Source of the DNA: an uncultured Prevotellaceae bacterium
GTDB taxonomy: Bacteria; Bacteroidota; Bacteroidia; Bacteroidales; Bacteroidaceae
Assembly: GCA_947168395.1 (NCBI GenBank)
Contig: CAMVLT010000032.1
Coordinates: forward strand, 1-41,266
Direction of reading: 5' to 3'
DNA length: 41,266 nucleotides
This document shows, in pieces, positions 25,654 through 34,147 of this stretch; the stretch's first letter is position 1, and every line of letters begins with the position of its first letter. The position numbers were made by a program, and so were the translations under genes. The notes below the pieces were generated by a model. That model was given only the letters and a program-made list of their open reading frames with translations, searched no databases and was not told the DNA's origin.

Positions 25654-27886
25654 ATTCTTGCATATCCTCTGCACCTGCCTGCTGTGCTGCAGCGTCGCCA
25701 CTGCCCAAGTGCCCGCCGACAGCATCGACCGTGCCGCCCAGGACGAGGACTTCGTCCGTGCCAGTCTGCTTGTCATCGGACCAGGCGACAACGTGGTGAC
25801 GTGCTTCGGCCATGCTGCCATCCGGATGCAGTGCCCCACCCACCAGCTGGACTATTGCTTCACCTTCGAGATGAAGCTGGCAGAGGGCGAGCATACGAAG
25901 TTCCTGACGGGACAGGCCAAGGCGGGTTTCATGGCAGCACCGACAGGGGTGTTCATGGAGCAGTACAAGCGACAGGGACGCAGCATTGACGAGTACGACT
26001 TGAACCTGACACCCAAGCAGGAGCAGACGCTGTGGCGCAATCTCGACCGTGAGATTGCACAGGAAGCCCGCTGGAGCTACGACTTTATCACCGTCAACTG
26101 CGGGTCGATGTGCGTATGGATTATCCAGCAGTCGCTATTAGACGAACACATTGAGTATCAGCAGCTGCCGACGGTGCTGCAAGGCACTTACAGCGACGTG
26201 ATGGACTACGTCGGCGAGGATGCACCGTGGCTGAACCTCTACTTCCATGTGCGCTACTTCTCGCGACGGAACGACACGGGCGCGCTTGCCGACAAGATGG
26301 CACCTACGCTGCTGGCCGAAGCCTGGCAACACGCCCTGCTGACCTCCCCGACAGGCGGGAGCCGTCCCGTCATCACTGCCTCGCGGCAGTTGGCTCCCCA
26401 GACGCTGAGAACGGGTCCCGTTTGGCTCACTCCCACCAGAGCACTGGTAATTGCAATCATTATCATTATAGTATTCATTTTTATCAACACAAAGTTTATG
26501 AAAAGATTATTTACTTCAAACAAGCGCCTCGTGCTCACCGCAGCCCTGACGCTGTCAACCGCCTTCACGGCTATGGCCGGAGGCGACGACTGGTACGCTT
26601 TTAACGTACAGATTGATGCCTACCCGACGGGAGCTGGCGTAGTGTATGCCGACGAGAACGAAATGGAGGCCTTCGCTCCTGCCGAGGATGCCGTGTTCAA
26701 AGAGAGCATCAACGTGCAGTACACATCGACAACATCCATGCTTAACGCTTTTGCGCAGGCTAACGACGGCTGGTATCTGCTCGGATTTGCCAAGGACACC
26801 CTCGATACTGAGGGCAATGTACACCACGTTGACGAGATTACTGACAAGATTGGCGAGATGGGCTATGCCATGCTGTCGCTTGACGGCGTGTCGAGCAAGC
26901 ACTGGGATGACGAGTCGCAGTCGGAGGTCAGCGATGACTCTCTGACGGTGGCCGGCCTGATGCCGTTAGAGCCTAACAACTATTTCCGTGCCATCTTCAC
27001 CCATGCCTACGCCACCGTGGCTCCTGGCTATGAGTATCTGGCAAAAGTCACTGTCGACAAACTGGCCAACAACATCGGCGACAAGGTAACGTTCACCGCC
27101 ACCCCGCTCAGCGACTTCACCACTTTCGTCAACTGGACGAAGGACGGCGAGGTAGTGTCGACCAGCCCCATCATGGAAGTGACCGTCGGCGGCATTGAGG
27201 AGTATGTGGCCAACTTCACCGACTCGCGCAACATCACCCTCAACTTCCCCGAGGAGGGCGGCTACATTCCGTTCTTCTCTGAGTACAGCTACGGTCTGGT
27301 TGGTACAGAAGTCTATGCTTACGCACCCGTCATTTATGACGACATGGAGAACAACTGCCTCGTAGACATGGTCATTGAAGAAGGCCAGCGCGCCAGCTAT
27401 CTCAACATGATTGGCGGCAACTACCAGACTGGAGGCATGACAGCCCAGCTGCTCTACGGCTACGGCAACGTGACGCTGGTGCCCAACGACACCGTGGCAG
27501 CCGAGGAGCCTTGGAACACCCAGGTGTTCAGATGGACCGACGAGTCGGGACTTGCAGTAGGCGGTCTTAACCAGAGCATGGACAAGTATTATGCCTACGA
27601 CCAGGCCAACCTGAAGTTCGACCTCATTACCGACGGTTCTATTGCCGCCAACAGCCTTTACATGGTGATGCCCGACAGCCTGATGGCTGAAGGCCAGCCT
27701 GCTCCTGCCGTCATCTATGTGGACGAGAATGCTTACATCAATGGTGTGACCGGCATCCGCGTACCCGCTGCCAACAACGCTGCCAAGCAGAAGACTTACG
27801 ATTTGCAGGGCCGCCGCATCGACGCCATCAACCGCGAGGGCCTCTACATCTTCGACGGCAAGAAAGTAATCTATCGCAAGAAGTAA
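25643..27886 (+). CDS. Fusion-like ORF: DUF4105 membrane protein joined to an exported InlB-repeat protein
   Basis: One open frame of 747 codons from ATG 25643, with no stop between two apparently independent proteins. Part 1 (about 1-285): signal peptide with CLLCCSVATAQ, a DUF4105/Lnb-type periplasmic domain (VIGPGDNVVTCFGHAAIRM; YDFITVNCGSMCVW), then one membrane segment rich in Ile/Val near 270-285. Part 2 starts at its own Met (ATG 26498) with a complete signal peptide ending TAMAGG. It has one divergent InlB B-repeat (TVAPGYEYLAKVTVDK, TFVNWTKDGEVVSTSP) and ends YDLQGRRIDAINREGLYIFDGKKVIYRKK-like, the Prevotella tail motif of exported proteins. The AT-rich stretch 26446-26497 that encodes the membrane segment looks like former spacer DNA. 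It may make one fusion, or two proteins through internal initiation. Confidence 0.8.
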   Translation: MLSKFLHILCTCLLCCSVATAQVPADSIDRAAQDEDFVRASLLVIGPGDNVVTCFGHAAIRMQCPTHQLDYCFTFEMKLAEGEHTKFLTGQAKAGFMAAPTGVFMEQYKRQGRSIDEYDLNLTPKQEQTLWRNLDREIAQEARWSYDFITVNCGSMCVWIIQQSLLDEHIEYQQLPTVLQGTYSDVMDYVGEDAPWLNLYFHVRYFSRRNDTGALADKMAPTLLAEAWQHALLTSPTGGSRPVITASRQLAPQTLRTGPVWLTPTRALVIAIIIIIVFIFINTKFMKRLFTSNKRLVLTAALTLSTAFTAMAGGDDWYAFNVQIDAYPTGAGVVYADENEMEAFAPAEDAVFKESINVQYTSTTSMLNAFAQANDGWYLLGFAKDTLDTEGNVHHVDEITDKIGEMGYAMLSLDGVSSKHWDDESQSEVSDDSLTVAGLMPLEPNNYFRAIFTHAYATVAPGYEYLAKVTVDKLANNIGDKVTFTATPLSDFTTFVNWTKDGEVVSTSPIMEVTVGGIEEYVANFTDSRNITLNFPEEGGYIPFFSEYSYGLVGTEVYAYAPVIYDDMENNCLVDMVIEEGQRASYLNMIGGNYQTGGMTAQLLYGYGNVTLVPNDTVAAEEPWNTQVFRWTDESGLAVGGLNQSMDKYYAYDQANLKFDLITDGSIAANSLYMVMPDSLMAEGQPAPAVIYVDENAYINGVTGIRVPAANNAAKQKTYDLQGRRIDAINREGLYIFDGKKVIYRKK

Positions 27887-27889
27887 CAA

Positions 27890-28975
27890 ATGAGGAACAA
27901 CCTAATTTCCGCCTGTCTGCTGTGCTGCGCCGTCATCGCAGCCCTCACCGCCTGCGCTCCCGCAGCACAGCAGCAGCCGGACAGCTTCACCATCAACGGC
28001 CGCGTCAGTCTGCCCGATGGCTATACCGCCGGACTCTGTATCCATACCGATACGGCCTTCAGCGTCAGTATATGTGAGGACGTGGCTATCAGCAACGGAC
28101 AGTTTGTAATGACTGGTCAGGTGGACAAGCCCTATCAGGGTACCCTCATGACCAACAACCTGCAACTGGTAGAGCAGAACCAGTGGCCTGCCGACAGCAT
28201 CCGCTGGACCTACAGCGACGTGTTTCTTACAAACGGGGAGTTGACGTTTACGCTGACGGACACTACCGTACCAGAGCCCCAGGGCCAGCTCACAGGCACT
28301 CAGGTTCAGACCGACTACAACGACTGGCTCGCCATGAAGCAGACTGCCGACCCGTGGCCGTTCATCAAGCAGCACCCCCAGTCGGTCATTTCCGTCTGGT
28401 TGGCCAACCAGCTTACCGACCGTGCCTACAACCTGACAGCTGAACAGGTGCAGACGCTGGAGCAGACCATTACAGACTGCCCTGCCGACACCGCCCACTT
28501 CCACCTGTTTCTACGGAAGATCGGGGCAGCCAAGAAAACCGTCAAGGGTGCCCCTGTCACCGATTTGGAACTGACCGACGTGAGCGGCAACACCTGCCAC
28601 TTGACAGACATCATACCCAATAACGGGAAATACGTACTGCTCGATTTCTGGGCTTCGTGGTGTGGCATCTGCATTCACTCCATGCCCGACATTGCGGCAC
28701 TGGCCACCCGGTATCAGGAGCGTTTCTGCGTGATAGGCATCTCCATCGACACCAAGCCGGAAGCCTGGCGTGCGGCTATGGAGAAGCACCCCGAGCCGTG
28801 GCCGCAGTATTGCACTACGCAGCAGGGCTATCAGGACCTCTTCACCAAATACCAGGTGGGCAACGGCGTGCCCTACTACCTGCTGGTGTCGCCCGACGGC
28901 AAGGTACTGATGTCGCCCGACGGCCCCGCCGAGATACAGGAATTCTTAGAATCATCACCATCCCCAAAACAATAG
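27890..28975 (+). CDS. DUF4369-thioredoxin (TlpA-like) lipoprotein with a CGIC active site
   Basis: A 361-residue lipoprotein starting 3 nt after the previous stop. Signal peptide with CLLCCAVIAALTAC, an N-terminal DUF4369 beta domain (FTINGRVSLPDGYTAGLC, residues about 25-125), a helical linker, and a C-terminal thioredoxin fold (about 220-355) of the TlpA/ResA type: VLLDFWASWCGICIHSMPDI and the cis-Pro loop GVPYYLLVSPDG. Such proteins reduce or shuffle disulfides in the periplasm or at the membrane surface. The active site is CGIC where most relatives have CGPC or C-x-P-C, which would shift its redox potential. The neighbouring gene is a paralogue, so the two may form a pair with different redox tuning. 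The operon gives no direct substrate. Confidence 0.9.
   Translation: MRNNLISACLLCCAVIAALTACAPAAQQQPDSFTINGRVSLPDGYTAGLCIHTDTAFSVSICEDVAISNGQFVMTGQVDKPYQGTLMTNNLQLVEQNQWPADSIRWTYSDVFLTNGELTFTLTDTTVPEPQGQLTGTQVQTDYNDWLAMKQTADPWPFIKQHPQSVISVWLANQLTDRAYNLTAEQVQTLEQTITDCPADTAHFHLFLRKIGAAKKTVKGAPVTDLELTDVSGNTCHLTDIIPNNGKYVLLDFWASWCGICIHSMPDIAALATRYQERFCVIGISIDTKPEAWRAAMEKHPEPWPQYCTTQQGYQDLFTKYQVGNGVPYYLLVSPDGKVLMSPDGPAEIQEFLESSPSPKQ
27924..27942 (+). promoter_or_regulatory. Signal-peptide hairpin 4
   Basis: GCTGCG-(7 nt)-CGCAGC: a 6-bp stem with a 7-nt loop, 34 nt after the start codon. The pairing is kept although this signal peptide reads LCCAVIAA. Confidence 0.55.
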
Positions 28976-28981
28976 CAAACA

Positions 28982-30109
28982 ATGAAAGCAAAACACCTAC
29001 TCTTCGTATGCTGGCTTTGCTGCGGTGTAGCCGCAGCCTTCACCGCCTGCAGCCAACAAGCCTCCAAGGGTTACACCATCAACGGCACTGCCGACGGCAC
29101 CGTCGACGGTGACACCGTTTTCCTTTGCGATATGCAGGGACTCTTCGCCATTATGCCCGTTGACACTGCCATCATCAAGGACGGCAAGTTCGAGTTCAAG
29201 GGCGAAATAGAGGGTGCCGCCATGCGGCTGCTCGTTCCCGTCCACGACGGAGCACCCACCTGCACCCAGTACTTCATCTTGGAGAATGCCGCCATCACAG
29301 CCCATTTGGGTGTAGGCGATGCTCCCAGCAACTTCGAGTGCGGTCCTAACGGCGAGCTCTTCAAGGAATACATGGCCGGTAGCGACAAGCTGACCGAGCA
29401 GATGGAAGAGCCGTACACGACACTCGGCGACAGCACTGCTGACGAAACGGCCAAGAAGGCAGCACAGCAGACCATCGACTCGCTGCAGCAGCTGGCAAAA
29501 GAGTACAGCCGCAAGTTCATCATCGACCACGTTCCATCGGCTATCAGCGACATGCTCTTTGCCTTCAACATGCAGGAGTTCACCGAGGCTGAGCAGGAGG
29601 AAATCCTGAAACTCTTCGGCGAGAAGCAGCCTGACTACCCCAACTACAAGAAGATAATGGCCGAGCGTAAGGCCAGCGAGTCAACCGCCGTCGGTGCCCA
29701 GTACACCGACATCGAGCTGCCCGCCCCCGACGGCACCATGCTTCGGGTGAGCGACTTCGTCGCAAAGAACAAGTTCACGCTCGTCGACTTCTGGGCTTCG
29801 TGGTGTGGTCCCTGCCGTGCCGAGATGCCTACCGTCGTCAAGGCTTACACCGACTATCACAAGAAAGGCTTCGAGGTGGTTGGCGTGTCGCTCGACAACA
29901 ACAAGGATGCCTGGGTGAAGGCTATCGACCAGCTGAAGATGCCCTGGCCGCAGATGAGCGACCTGAAGGGCTGGGAGTGCAAGGGCGCCCTGGACTACAA
30001 CGTGCGCAGCATTCCTGCCAACGTGCTCATTGACCAGCAGGGCAACATCATCGCCAAGGACCTTCGTGGCGAAGACTTACTCAACAAAATGGCAGAACTG
30101 CTGAAATAG
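28982..30109 (+). CDS. DUF4369-thioredoxin (TlpA/ResA-like) lipoprotein
   Basis: A 375-residue paralogue of the preceding gene and the last gene of the operon, starting 6 nt after it. Signal peptide CWLCCGVAAAFTAC, DUF4369 domain (YTINGTADGTVDGDTVFLCDM and KDGKFEFKGEIEG), a Glu/Lys/Gln-rich helical linker near 130-215, then a TlpA-like thioredoxin domain with FWASWCGPCRAEMPTV (CGPC at about 274-277) and the cis-Pro loop RSIPANVLID. It is a canonical thiol-disulfide oxidoreductase on the outer face of a membrane, probably keeping cysteines reduced in proteins or substrates of this uptake locus. Its stop codon lies in the loop of the terminator hairpin. Confidence 0.93.
   Translation: MKAKHLLFVCWLCCGVAAAFTACSQQASKGYTINGTADGTVDGDTVFLCDMQGLFAIMPVDTAIIKDGKFEFKGEIEGAAMRLLVPVHDGAPTCTQYFILENAAITAHLGVGDAPSNFECGPNGELFKEYMAGSDKLTEQMEEPYTTLGDSTADETAKKAAQQTIDSLQQLAKEYSRKFIIDHVPSAISDMLFAFNMQEFTEAEQEEILKLFGEKQPDYPNYKKIMAERKASESTAVGAQYTDIELPAPDGTMLRVSDFVAKNKFTLVDFWASWCGPCRAEMPTVVKAYTDYHKKGFEVVGVSLDNNKDAWVKAIDQLKMPWPQMSDLKGWECKGALDYNVRSIPANVLIDQQGNIIAKDLRGEDLLNKMAELLK
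29019..29037 (+). promoter_or_regulatory. Signal-peptide hairpin 5
   Basis: GCTGCGG-TGTAG-CCGCAGC: a perfect 7-bp stem, 37 nt after the start codon. Confidence 0.6.
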
Positions 30110-30119
30110 CAGCAGTTCT
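30094..30119 (+). terminator. Terminator overlapping the end of the operon
   Basis: A perfect 10-bp stem AGAACTGCTG / CAGCAGTTCT with a 6-nt loop that holds the TAG stop of the last gene, followed by a T-rich stretch (ACCTTTCTTTTC). Confidence 0.85.
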
Positions 30120-30136
30120 ACCTTTCTTTTCTCCAC

Positions 30137-33100
30137 CTATTTCTTTATTTGCCTCATCATTTCCTCAACGGCGGCCTCCAACTGGCGGTCGCGGCCGTTG
30201 ATGTAGTCCTCGGGGGTGTTGTACACCTCTATGTCGGGCATCAGTTCGTTGTTCTCGCAAAACTTGCCGCGCATGTCCTGACAGCCCACTTGCGGGATGC
30301 CGAACACCAGCGAGCGGTCCATCAGCGTCTCCCACCACACGGCGGTCATGGTGCCCGCCACGGGGGTGCCTATGAGCTTGCCGATGCCCAGTTCGCGATA
30401 TACCCAGGGGAATCCGTGGCCGTTGCTGTAGTCGTCCTCGCACACCAGCACGCACGACGGTTTCACCCACTTGTTGTAGGGGTCGTAGCCTACGTACTGG
30501 CCGTGGGGCACGAAGCTCTGGTACTGTCGGCCTGAGAGCAGCGTGCAGAGGTCGTCGTGCAGCCATCCGCCGCCGTTGTAGCGTTCGTCAACGATGACGG
30601 CGTCACGGTTGCGGTTCTTGTCGCTCAGCAGGTCGCTGTAGACCTGACGGAACGAGGCGCTGTTCATGGCCTTCACGTGGACGTAGGCCAAGCGGCCGCC
30701 CGAGAGGCTGTCGACGATGTGGCGGTTGCGGTCTACCCAGCGCTTGTAGAGCAGCTCCTCCAACTGTGCCTGGCTCAGCGGTCGTATGCTGACATCCTTG
30801 CCGCCGATGGTCAGGCGCACGGGCTTGCCCGTCTTGCCGTCTAACAGGTGGTTGTAGTCCATGCCTTTGCGGATGGGCACGCCGTCAATCTTCTCGATGA
30901 TGCTGCCCGAGGCAATGCCTTTCACGGCCAGGGGGCTGCGCTTGACGACCTCCTCAATGCGCAGGCCGTCGCCGTCGTAGTCCGGGTCGAGGAACACGCC
31001 TATCTGGGCGGTCTTCTGCGGCGCGCCGTCAGGGTAGTAGCGTGCCCCAGTGTGCGAGGCGTTCAGCTCGCCCAGCATCTCGCTCAGCATGTCGCGGAAG
31101 TCGTATTTGTTGTTGATGTGGGGCAGGAACTTGCTGTACACCTCGCGGTAGGCCTGCCAGTCAACGCCGTGCAGCTGGGGGTCGTAGAACTTGTCCTTCA
31201 CCTGCTGCCAGATGTGGTCGAACAGGTACTGCCGCTCCTCGTAGGGACGGTAGTTGAACGTTGCCTCGAAGCTCACGTTCTCGCTCTTGCCCTTGCCCAA
31301 GTCCACTTTCTTGATGCCTCCGGCACAGAGGTAGAGGTTCTTGAAGTCCTTGTCGGCCTCCATGATACCCCGGCCCACGCCCTTCATCACCAGCTCGGTC
31401 TTCTCCTCCAGGAAGTCGTGCTTCCACAGGTCGGCCTCGCCCTCGAAGCTCGTCTGGTAGTACAGCGTGTCGCCTCGTGGCGACAGCACGTAGTCGCCCA
31501 GGTGACTGGAGTTGACGGTCAGCCTCACAATGCGGTCGCGGCAGTCGTCGAGCATCTCGGCTTTGAGTTCAAACTGCGGCTTCTCGTCTTTCTTGCCTTT
31601 CCCCTCGTCCTTCTTGCCTTTCGTCTTTTTGTCTTTCGCCTCTTCGCTCTTACGTTTTTCCTCGTCCTTCTTACTTTCATCGAGCAGCGCCTTTTCCTCC
31701 TTCGTCATGCGGAAGCGATTGTAGGCATCCAGGTCGAAGAACATCAGGTAGACGTCGCTCTCGGCTCCCCAGCTGCCGTGACTGCGGAATCCGGCACGGT
31801 CGCTCTCGAAGAGCATGGCCTTGCCGCCCAGTGCCCATTTGGCTCCTGCGTCGCTGTAGCCGCTGTTGGTCAGGTTACGTGGCTCCAGCTTGCCCTGCGC
31901 GTCGACCAGCGCAATGTCGCGGTTGTTCCAGCCGCCCGTGCCAATGTACGATGCTAAGAGCCAGCGGCTGTCGGGACTCCACTCGAAGTCCAGGTCACCG
32001 TCGCTGTACGAGTAGTTGTACTTGGCGTCCAGCACCGTGCGCACCTGCTTGGTGGCAAGGTCCATGACGCGCAGCGCGCCACGGTTCTCGAAGAAAGCCA
32101 CCATCTTGCCGTCGGGGCTGTACTTGGGCTGCATCGTCGTGATGTCGGTCTGCGTCAGCCGCTCCTCCTTCAGGTCGGTGGCGTAGGTGAACTGCTTCTC
32201 GACGGACCTCACGATGCTCGTGCGGTACACCTGCCAGTGGCCGCCGCGCTCCGAGCCGTACACCAGGCTGCGGCCGTCGGGGCTGAAGCTGATGCTGCGC
32301 TCCTGCTCGGGCGTGTTGGTCACCTGCTTGGTGGTCTTGTAGTCGATGGATGTGACGTAGACGTCGCCGTGCATCACGAAGGCCACCTCCTTCTGCTTCG
32401 GCGACAGCCGTATCTCGGTGGCTCCCGACGTGCGCAGCTGCCGCTCCAGGTCGCTGTCGTGGCGGTCGGTGGTCACGCTGACGGCCACCCGCTGCTCGCG
32501 TCCGTCCTTCCAGGTGTATATCTCGCCGTCGTAGCTGTAGCACAGCGTGCCGTCGGTGGCTACCGTCAGGTGGCGCACGGGGTTCTGCGTGTGGCGGGTC
32601 ACCTGCTGGCGGCCGGTGCCGTCGGTGGCCTGCTTCCACACGTTGAACGTGCCGTCCTGCTCGCTCAGATAGTAGAACGAGCGTCCGTCGGGTGCCCAGC
32701 GGGGTGTGCGGTCCTCGCCACGGAAGGTGGTCAGCTTCTTGAAACTGCCGCCCGCCGAGCGCAGCCACACGTCACGGCATATCGAACTTTGATGGTGCTT
32801 GCGGAACGGGTCTTCGTAGCCCTTCTTGTCGTGGTAGAGCACGTCGCCCGTCGGTGCCCAGATGCTGATGTCCTCCATCGTCAGCGTCGACCACAGGCGC
32901 GGACGGCTGCCACCCTGCGCGCTCACCTCGTACACCTGCGGGAAGTCGCTCTGGGCGAAGATGCCCGACTGTGCCGTGGGCATCAGTACACACGTGAACA
33001 GCACGTGGTCGTTGTCGCTCCATGCCGCCGGTGTCTCGTCGGCACTATGGGTCGTCAAGCGTGTCGGTGTGCCGCCCTCACGACTGATGACGTAGACGTC

Positions 33101-33364
33101 GAGGCTGCCCTCACGTGTCGACGCAAAGGCTATGCGCCCGCCGTCGGGACTCCACACGGGGTAAGCGTCGTAGGCGCCGTTGGTGGTCAACTGCCGGGCT
33201 GCGCCGCCCGCCGTCGGAACGGTGAACAGGTCGCCCTTGTACGAGAACGCGATGGTCCGCCCGTCGGGCGAAATGGCCGGGAAGCGCATCCACAGCGGCC
33301 GCTCTTGTGCCCCCGCCGTCAGCATGGCGGCAAGGCAGAAGGTAATAGTAGTAATTCTCTTCAT
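30137..33364 (-). CDS. Tricorn-like S41 family protease
   Basis: About 1075 residues from ATG 33362-33364, with a signal peptide ending TAGAQ. The N-terminal half holds repeated PD40/WD40-like blades (FPAISPDGRTIAFSYKGDLF, YPVWSPDGGRIAFAS, PRWAPDGRSFYYLS) forming propellers; then a Lys/Glu-rich linker (about 555-598, KDEEKRKSEEAKDKKTKGKK), a core helical segment, a PDZ domain (about 790-858), and the S41 catalytic domain with VIVDERYNGGGWLHDDL, nucleophile Ser in EDDYSNGHGFP (near 980) and GTPVAGTMTAVWWE. This is the tricorn order. The protein probably trims peptides in the periplasm, with propellers gating access. It converges on the susCD operon. The charged linker is longer than I expect for the family. 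Confidence 0.93.
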   Translation of the reverse strand: MKRITTITFCLAAMLTAGAQERPLWMRFPAISPDGRTIAFSYKGDLFTVPTAGGAARQLTTNGAYDAYPVWSPDGGRIAFASTREGSLDVYVISREGGTPTRLTTHSADETPAAWSDNDHVLFTCVLMPTAQSGIFAQSDFPQVYEVSAQGGSRPRLWSTLTMEDISIWAPTGDVLYHDKKGYEDPFRKHHQSSICRDVWLRSAGGSFKKLTTFRGEDRTPRWAPDGRSFYYLSEQDGTFNVWKQATDGTGRQQVTRHTQNPVRHLTVATDGTLCYSYDGEIYTWKDGREQRVAVSVTTDRHDSDLERQLRTSGATEIRLSPKQKEVAFVMHGDVYVTSIDYKTTKQVTNTPEQERSISFSPDGRSLVYGSERGGHWQVYRTSIVRSVEKQFTYATDLKEERLTQTDITTMQPKYSPDGKMVAFFENRGALRVMDLATKQVRTVLDAKYNYSYSDGDLDFEWSPDSRWLLASYIGTGGWNNRDIALVDAQGKLEPRNLTNSGYSDAGAKWALGGKAMLFESDRAGFRSHGSWGAESDVYLMFFDLDAYNRFRMTKEEKALLDESKKDEEKRKSEEAKDKKTKGKKDEGKGKKDEKPQFELKAEMLDDCRDRIVRLTVNSSHLGDYVLSPRGDTLYYQTSFEGEADLWKHDFLEEKTELVMKGVGRGIMEADKDFKNLYLCAGGIKKVDLGKGKSENVSFEATFNYRPYEERQYLFDHIWQQVKDKFYDPQLHGVDWQAYREVYSKFLPHINNKYDFRDMLSEMLGELNASHTGARYYPDGAPQKTAQIGVFLDPDYDGDGLRIEEVVKRSPLAVKGIASGSIIEKIDGVPIRKGMDYNHLLDGKTGKPVRLTIGGKDVSIRPLSQAQLEELLYKRWVDRNRHIVDSLSGGRLAYVHVKAMNSASFRQVYSDLLSDKNRNRDAVIVDERYNGGGWLHDDLCTLLSGRQYQSFVPHGQYVGYDPYNKWVKPSCVLVCEDDYSNGHGFPWVYRELGIGKLIGTPVAGTMTAVWWETLMDRSLVFGIPQVGCQDMRGKFCENNELMPDIEVYNTPEDYINGRDRQLEAAVEEMMRQIKK

Positions 33365-33388
33365 ATTATTATATATAAATAGGTGGTG

Positions 33389-33396
33389 CAAAGATA
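33389..33396 (-). promoter_or_regulatory. -7 box of the tricorn-like gene
   Basis: Minus strand TATCTTTG, 24 nt before the start codon. The -33 position is only a partial match. Confidence 0.6.
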
Positions 33397-33521
33397 CGAA
33401 AAAGAACTCTTCCGCCTATCGTGGAAATCTTAAATAATCACAAAAAACCGGCAACCTTACGAAAGGTTTTGTAACTAAACGCTAAATTTGCAACATAAAC
33501 AGAAACATAATTTATACAACT

Positions 33522-33668
33522 ATGGGTAGTCCCAAGCAGTACAAGGCTATCGCCGCCACCAAGGCCAGCACCCGTCATACTGACATCTACAACCTGCAAG
33601 GCCAAATCGTAAACACCCCCTCAAAGGGCGTCTACGTCGTAGAAGGCAAGAAAGTAGTTGTCAAGTAA
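33522..33668 (+). CDS. 48-residue tail-only ORF (remnant of an exported protein)
   Basis: ATG 33522 to TAA 33668 encodes 48 residues ending IYNLQGQIVNTPSKGVYVVEGKKVVVK-like. This is the C-terminal tail that closes many Prevotella exported proteins and matches the end of the large ORF at 25643-27886 (YDLQGRR, GLYIFDGKK). There is no signal peptide and no body. A -7-like TAAATTTG lies upstream (33483-33490) and the leader looks normal. I read it as an internal deletion that joined the start of a gene to its tail. It could still be translated. Confidence 0.55.
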   Translation: MGSPKQYKAIAATKASTRHTDIYNLQGQIVNTPSKGVYVVEGKKVVVK

Positions 33669-33715
33669 CCACGCACGCAACGGACTAACACGGACTCATA
33701 CGGACAAAGAAAACA

Positions 33716-33751
33716 AGTCCGCACCAGTCCGTGTCAGTCCGCTGCCCTTTT
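33716..33751. repeat. 36-bp direct repeat, left copy
   Basis: Built from AGTCCG units (AGTCCGCACCAGTCCGTGTC...). It matches 34028-34063 at 35 of 36 positions and is preceded by inverted CGGAC units (33681-33705) that can pair with it. Confidence 0.8.
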
Positions 33752-33782
33752 ATGCATCGGACTTACACAGACTTATTTTTGT

Positions 33783-34017
33783 GATTATACGTATGTATCC
33801 GATAACGCCCCGAAGGGGCAATGAGCCATCAGCCCAGGGCAACGCCCTGGGGGACAGGATGTTAACCCCCGCCCTGAAAGGGCAAAAGCCATAGTAGGAT
33901 GCAAAGCTTTTGCCCCTTGCAGGGGCGATAGCGGCACACCCTCTATACCCAGGGCGCTGCCCTGGGCTATTTGCGTGCTGGCCTTTCAGGCCGTCTGTCG
34001 GATACATGCAGATAATC
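33783..34017. repeat. Multi-hairpin repeat, copy A
   Basis: The gene-free stretch 33669-34207 is mostly this 235-bp element. It begins GATTATACGTATGTATCCGA and ends with the inverted counterpart TCGGATACATGCAGATAATC. In between are at least six GC-rich palindromes, for example GCCCCGAAGGGGC, CCCAGGGCAACGCCCTGGG, GCCCTGAAAGGGC and GGCCTTTCAGGCC. Copy B at 36834-37066 is the same element in reverse. Confidence 0.9.
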
Positions 34018-34027
34018 ATTATTTTTT

Positions 34028-34063
34028 AGTCCGCACCAGTCCGTGTCAGTCCGTTGCCCTTTT
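34028..34063. repeat. 36-bp direct repeat, right copy
   Basis: Same sequence as 33716-33751 with one change, so the two copies bracket the multi-hairpin repeat. Confidence 0.8.
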
Positions 34064-34106
34064 TACTTTTTTCATAGAAGGGAACAGCTAAAGCGGTTGT
34101 CCCGTT

Positions 34107-34147
34107 ATTTCATTTATGTGAGATTTGTGAAGATTTAGGGTTCTGAT
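34107..34147. repeat. 41-bp direct repeat, left of the toxin-antitoxin pair
   Basis: Starts ATTTCATTTATGTGAGATTT and ends GGGTTCTGAT. It is identical at all 41 positions to 34814-34854. Confidence 0.92.

Noticed and set aside
33658..34019. Short ORFs in multi-hairpin copy A, and a similar one at 36945-37238 in copy B
   Set aside because: They translate the palindromes themselves in both directions.
33670..34065. CRISPR array suggested by repeated AGTCCG and GC-rich palindromes
   Set aside because: Units are irregular, there are no equal-length unique spacers and no cas genes.
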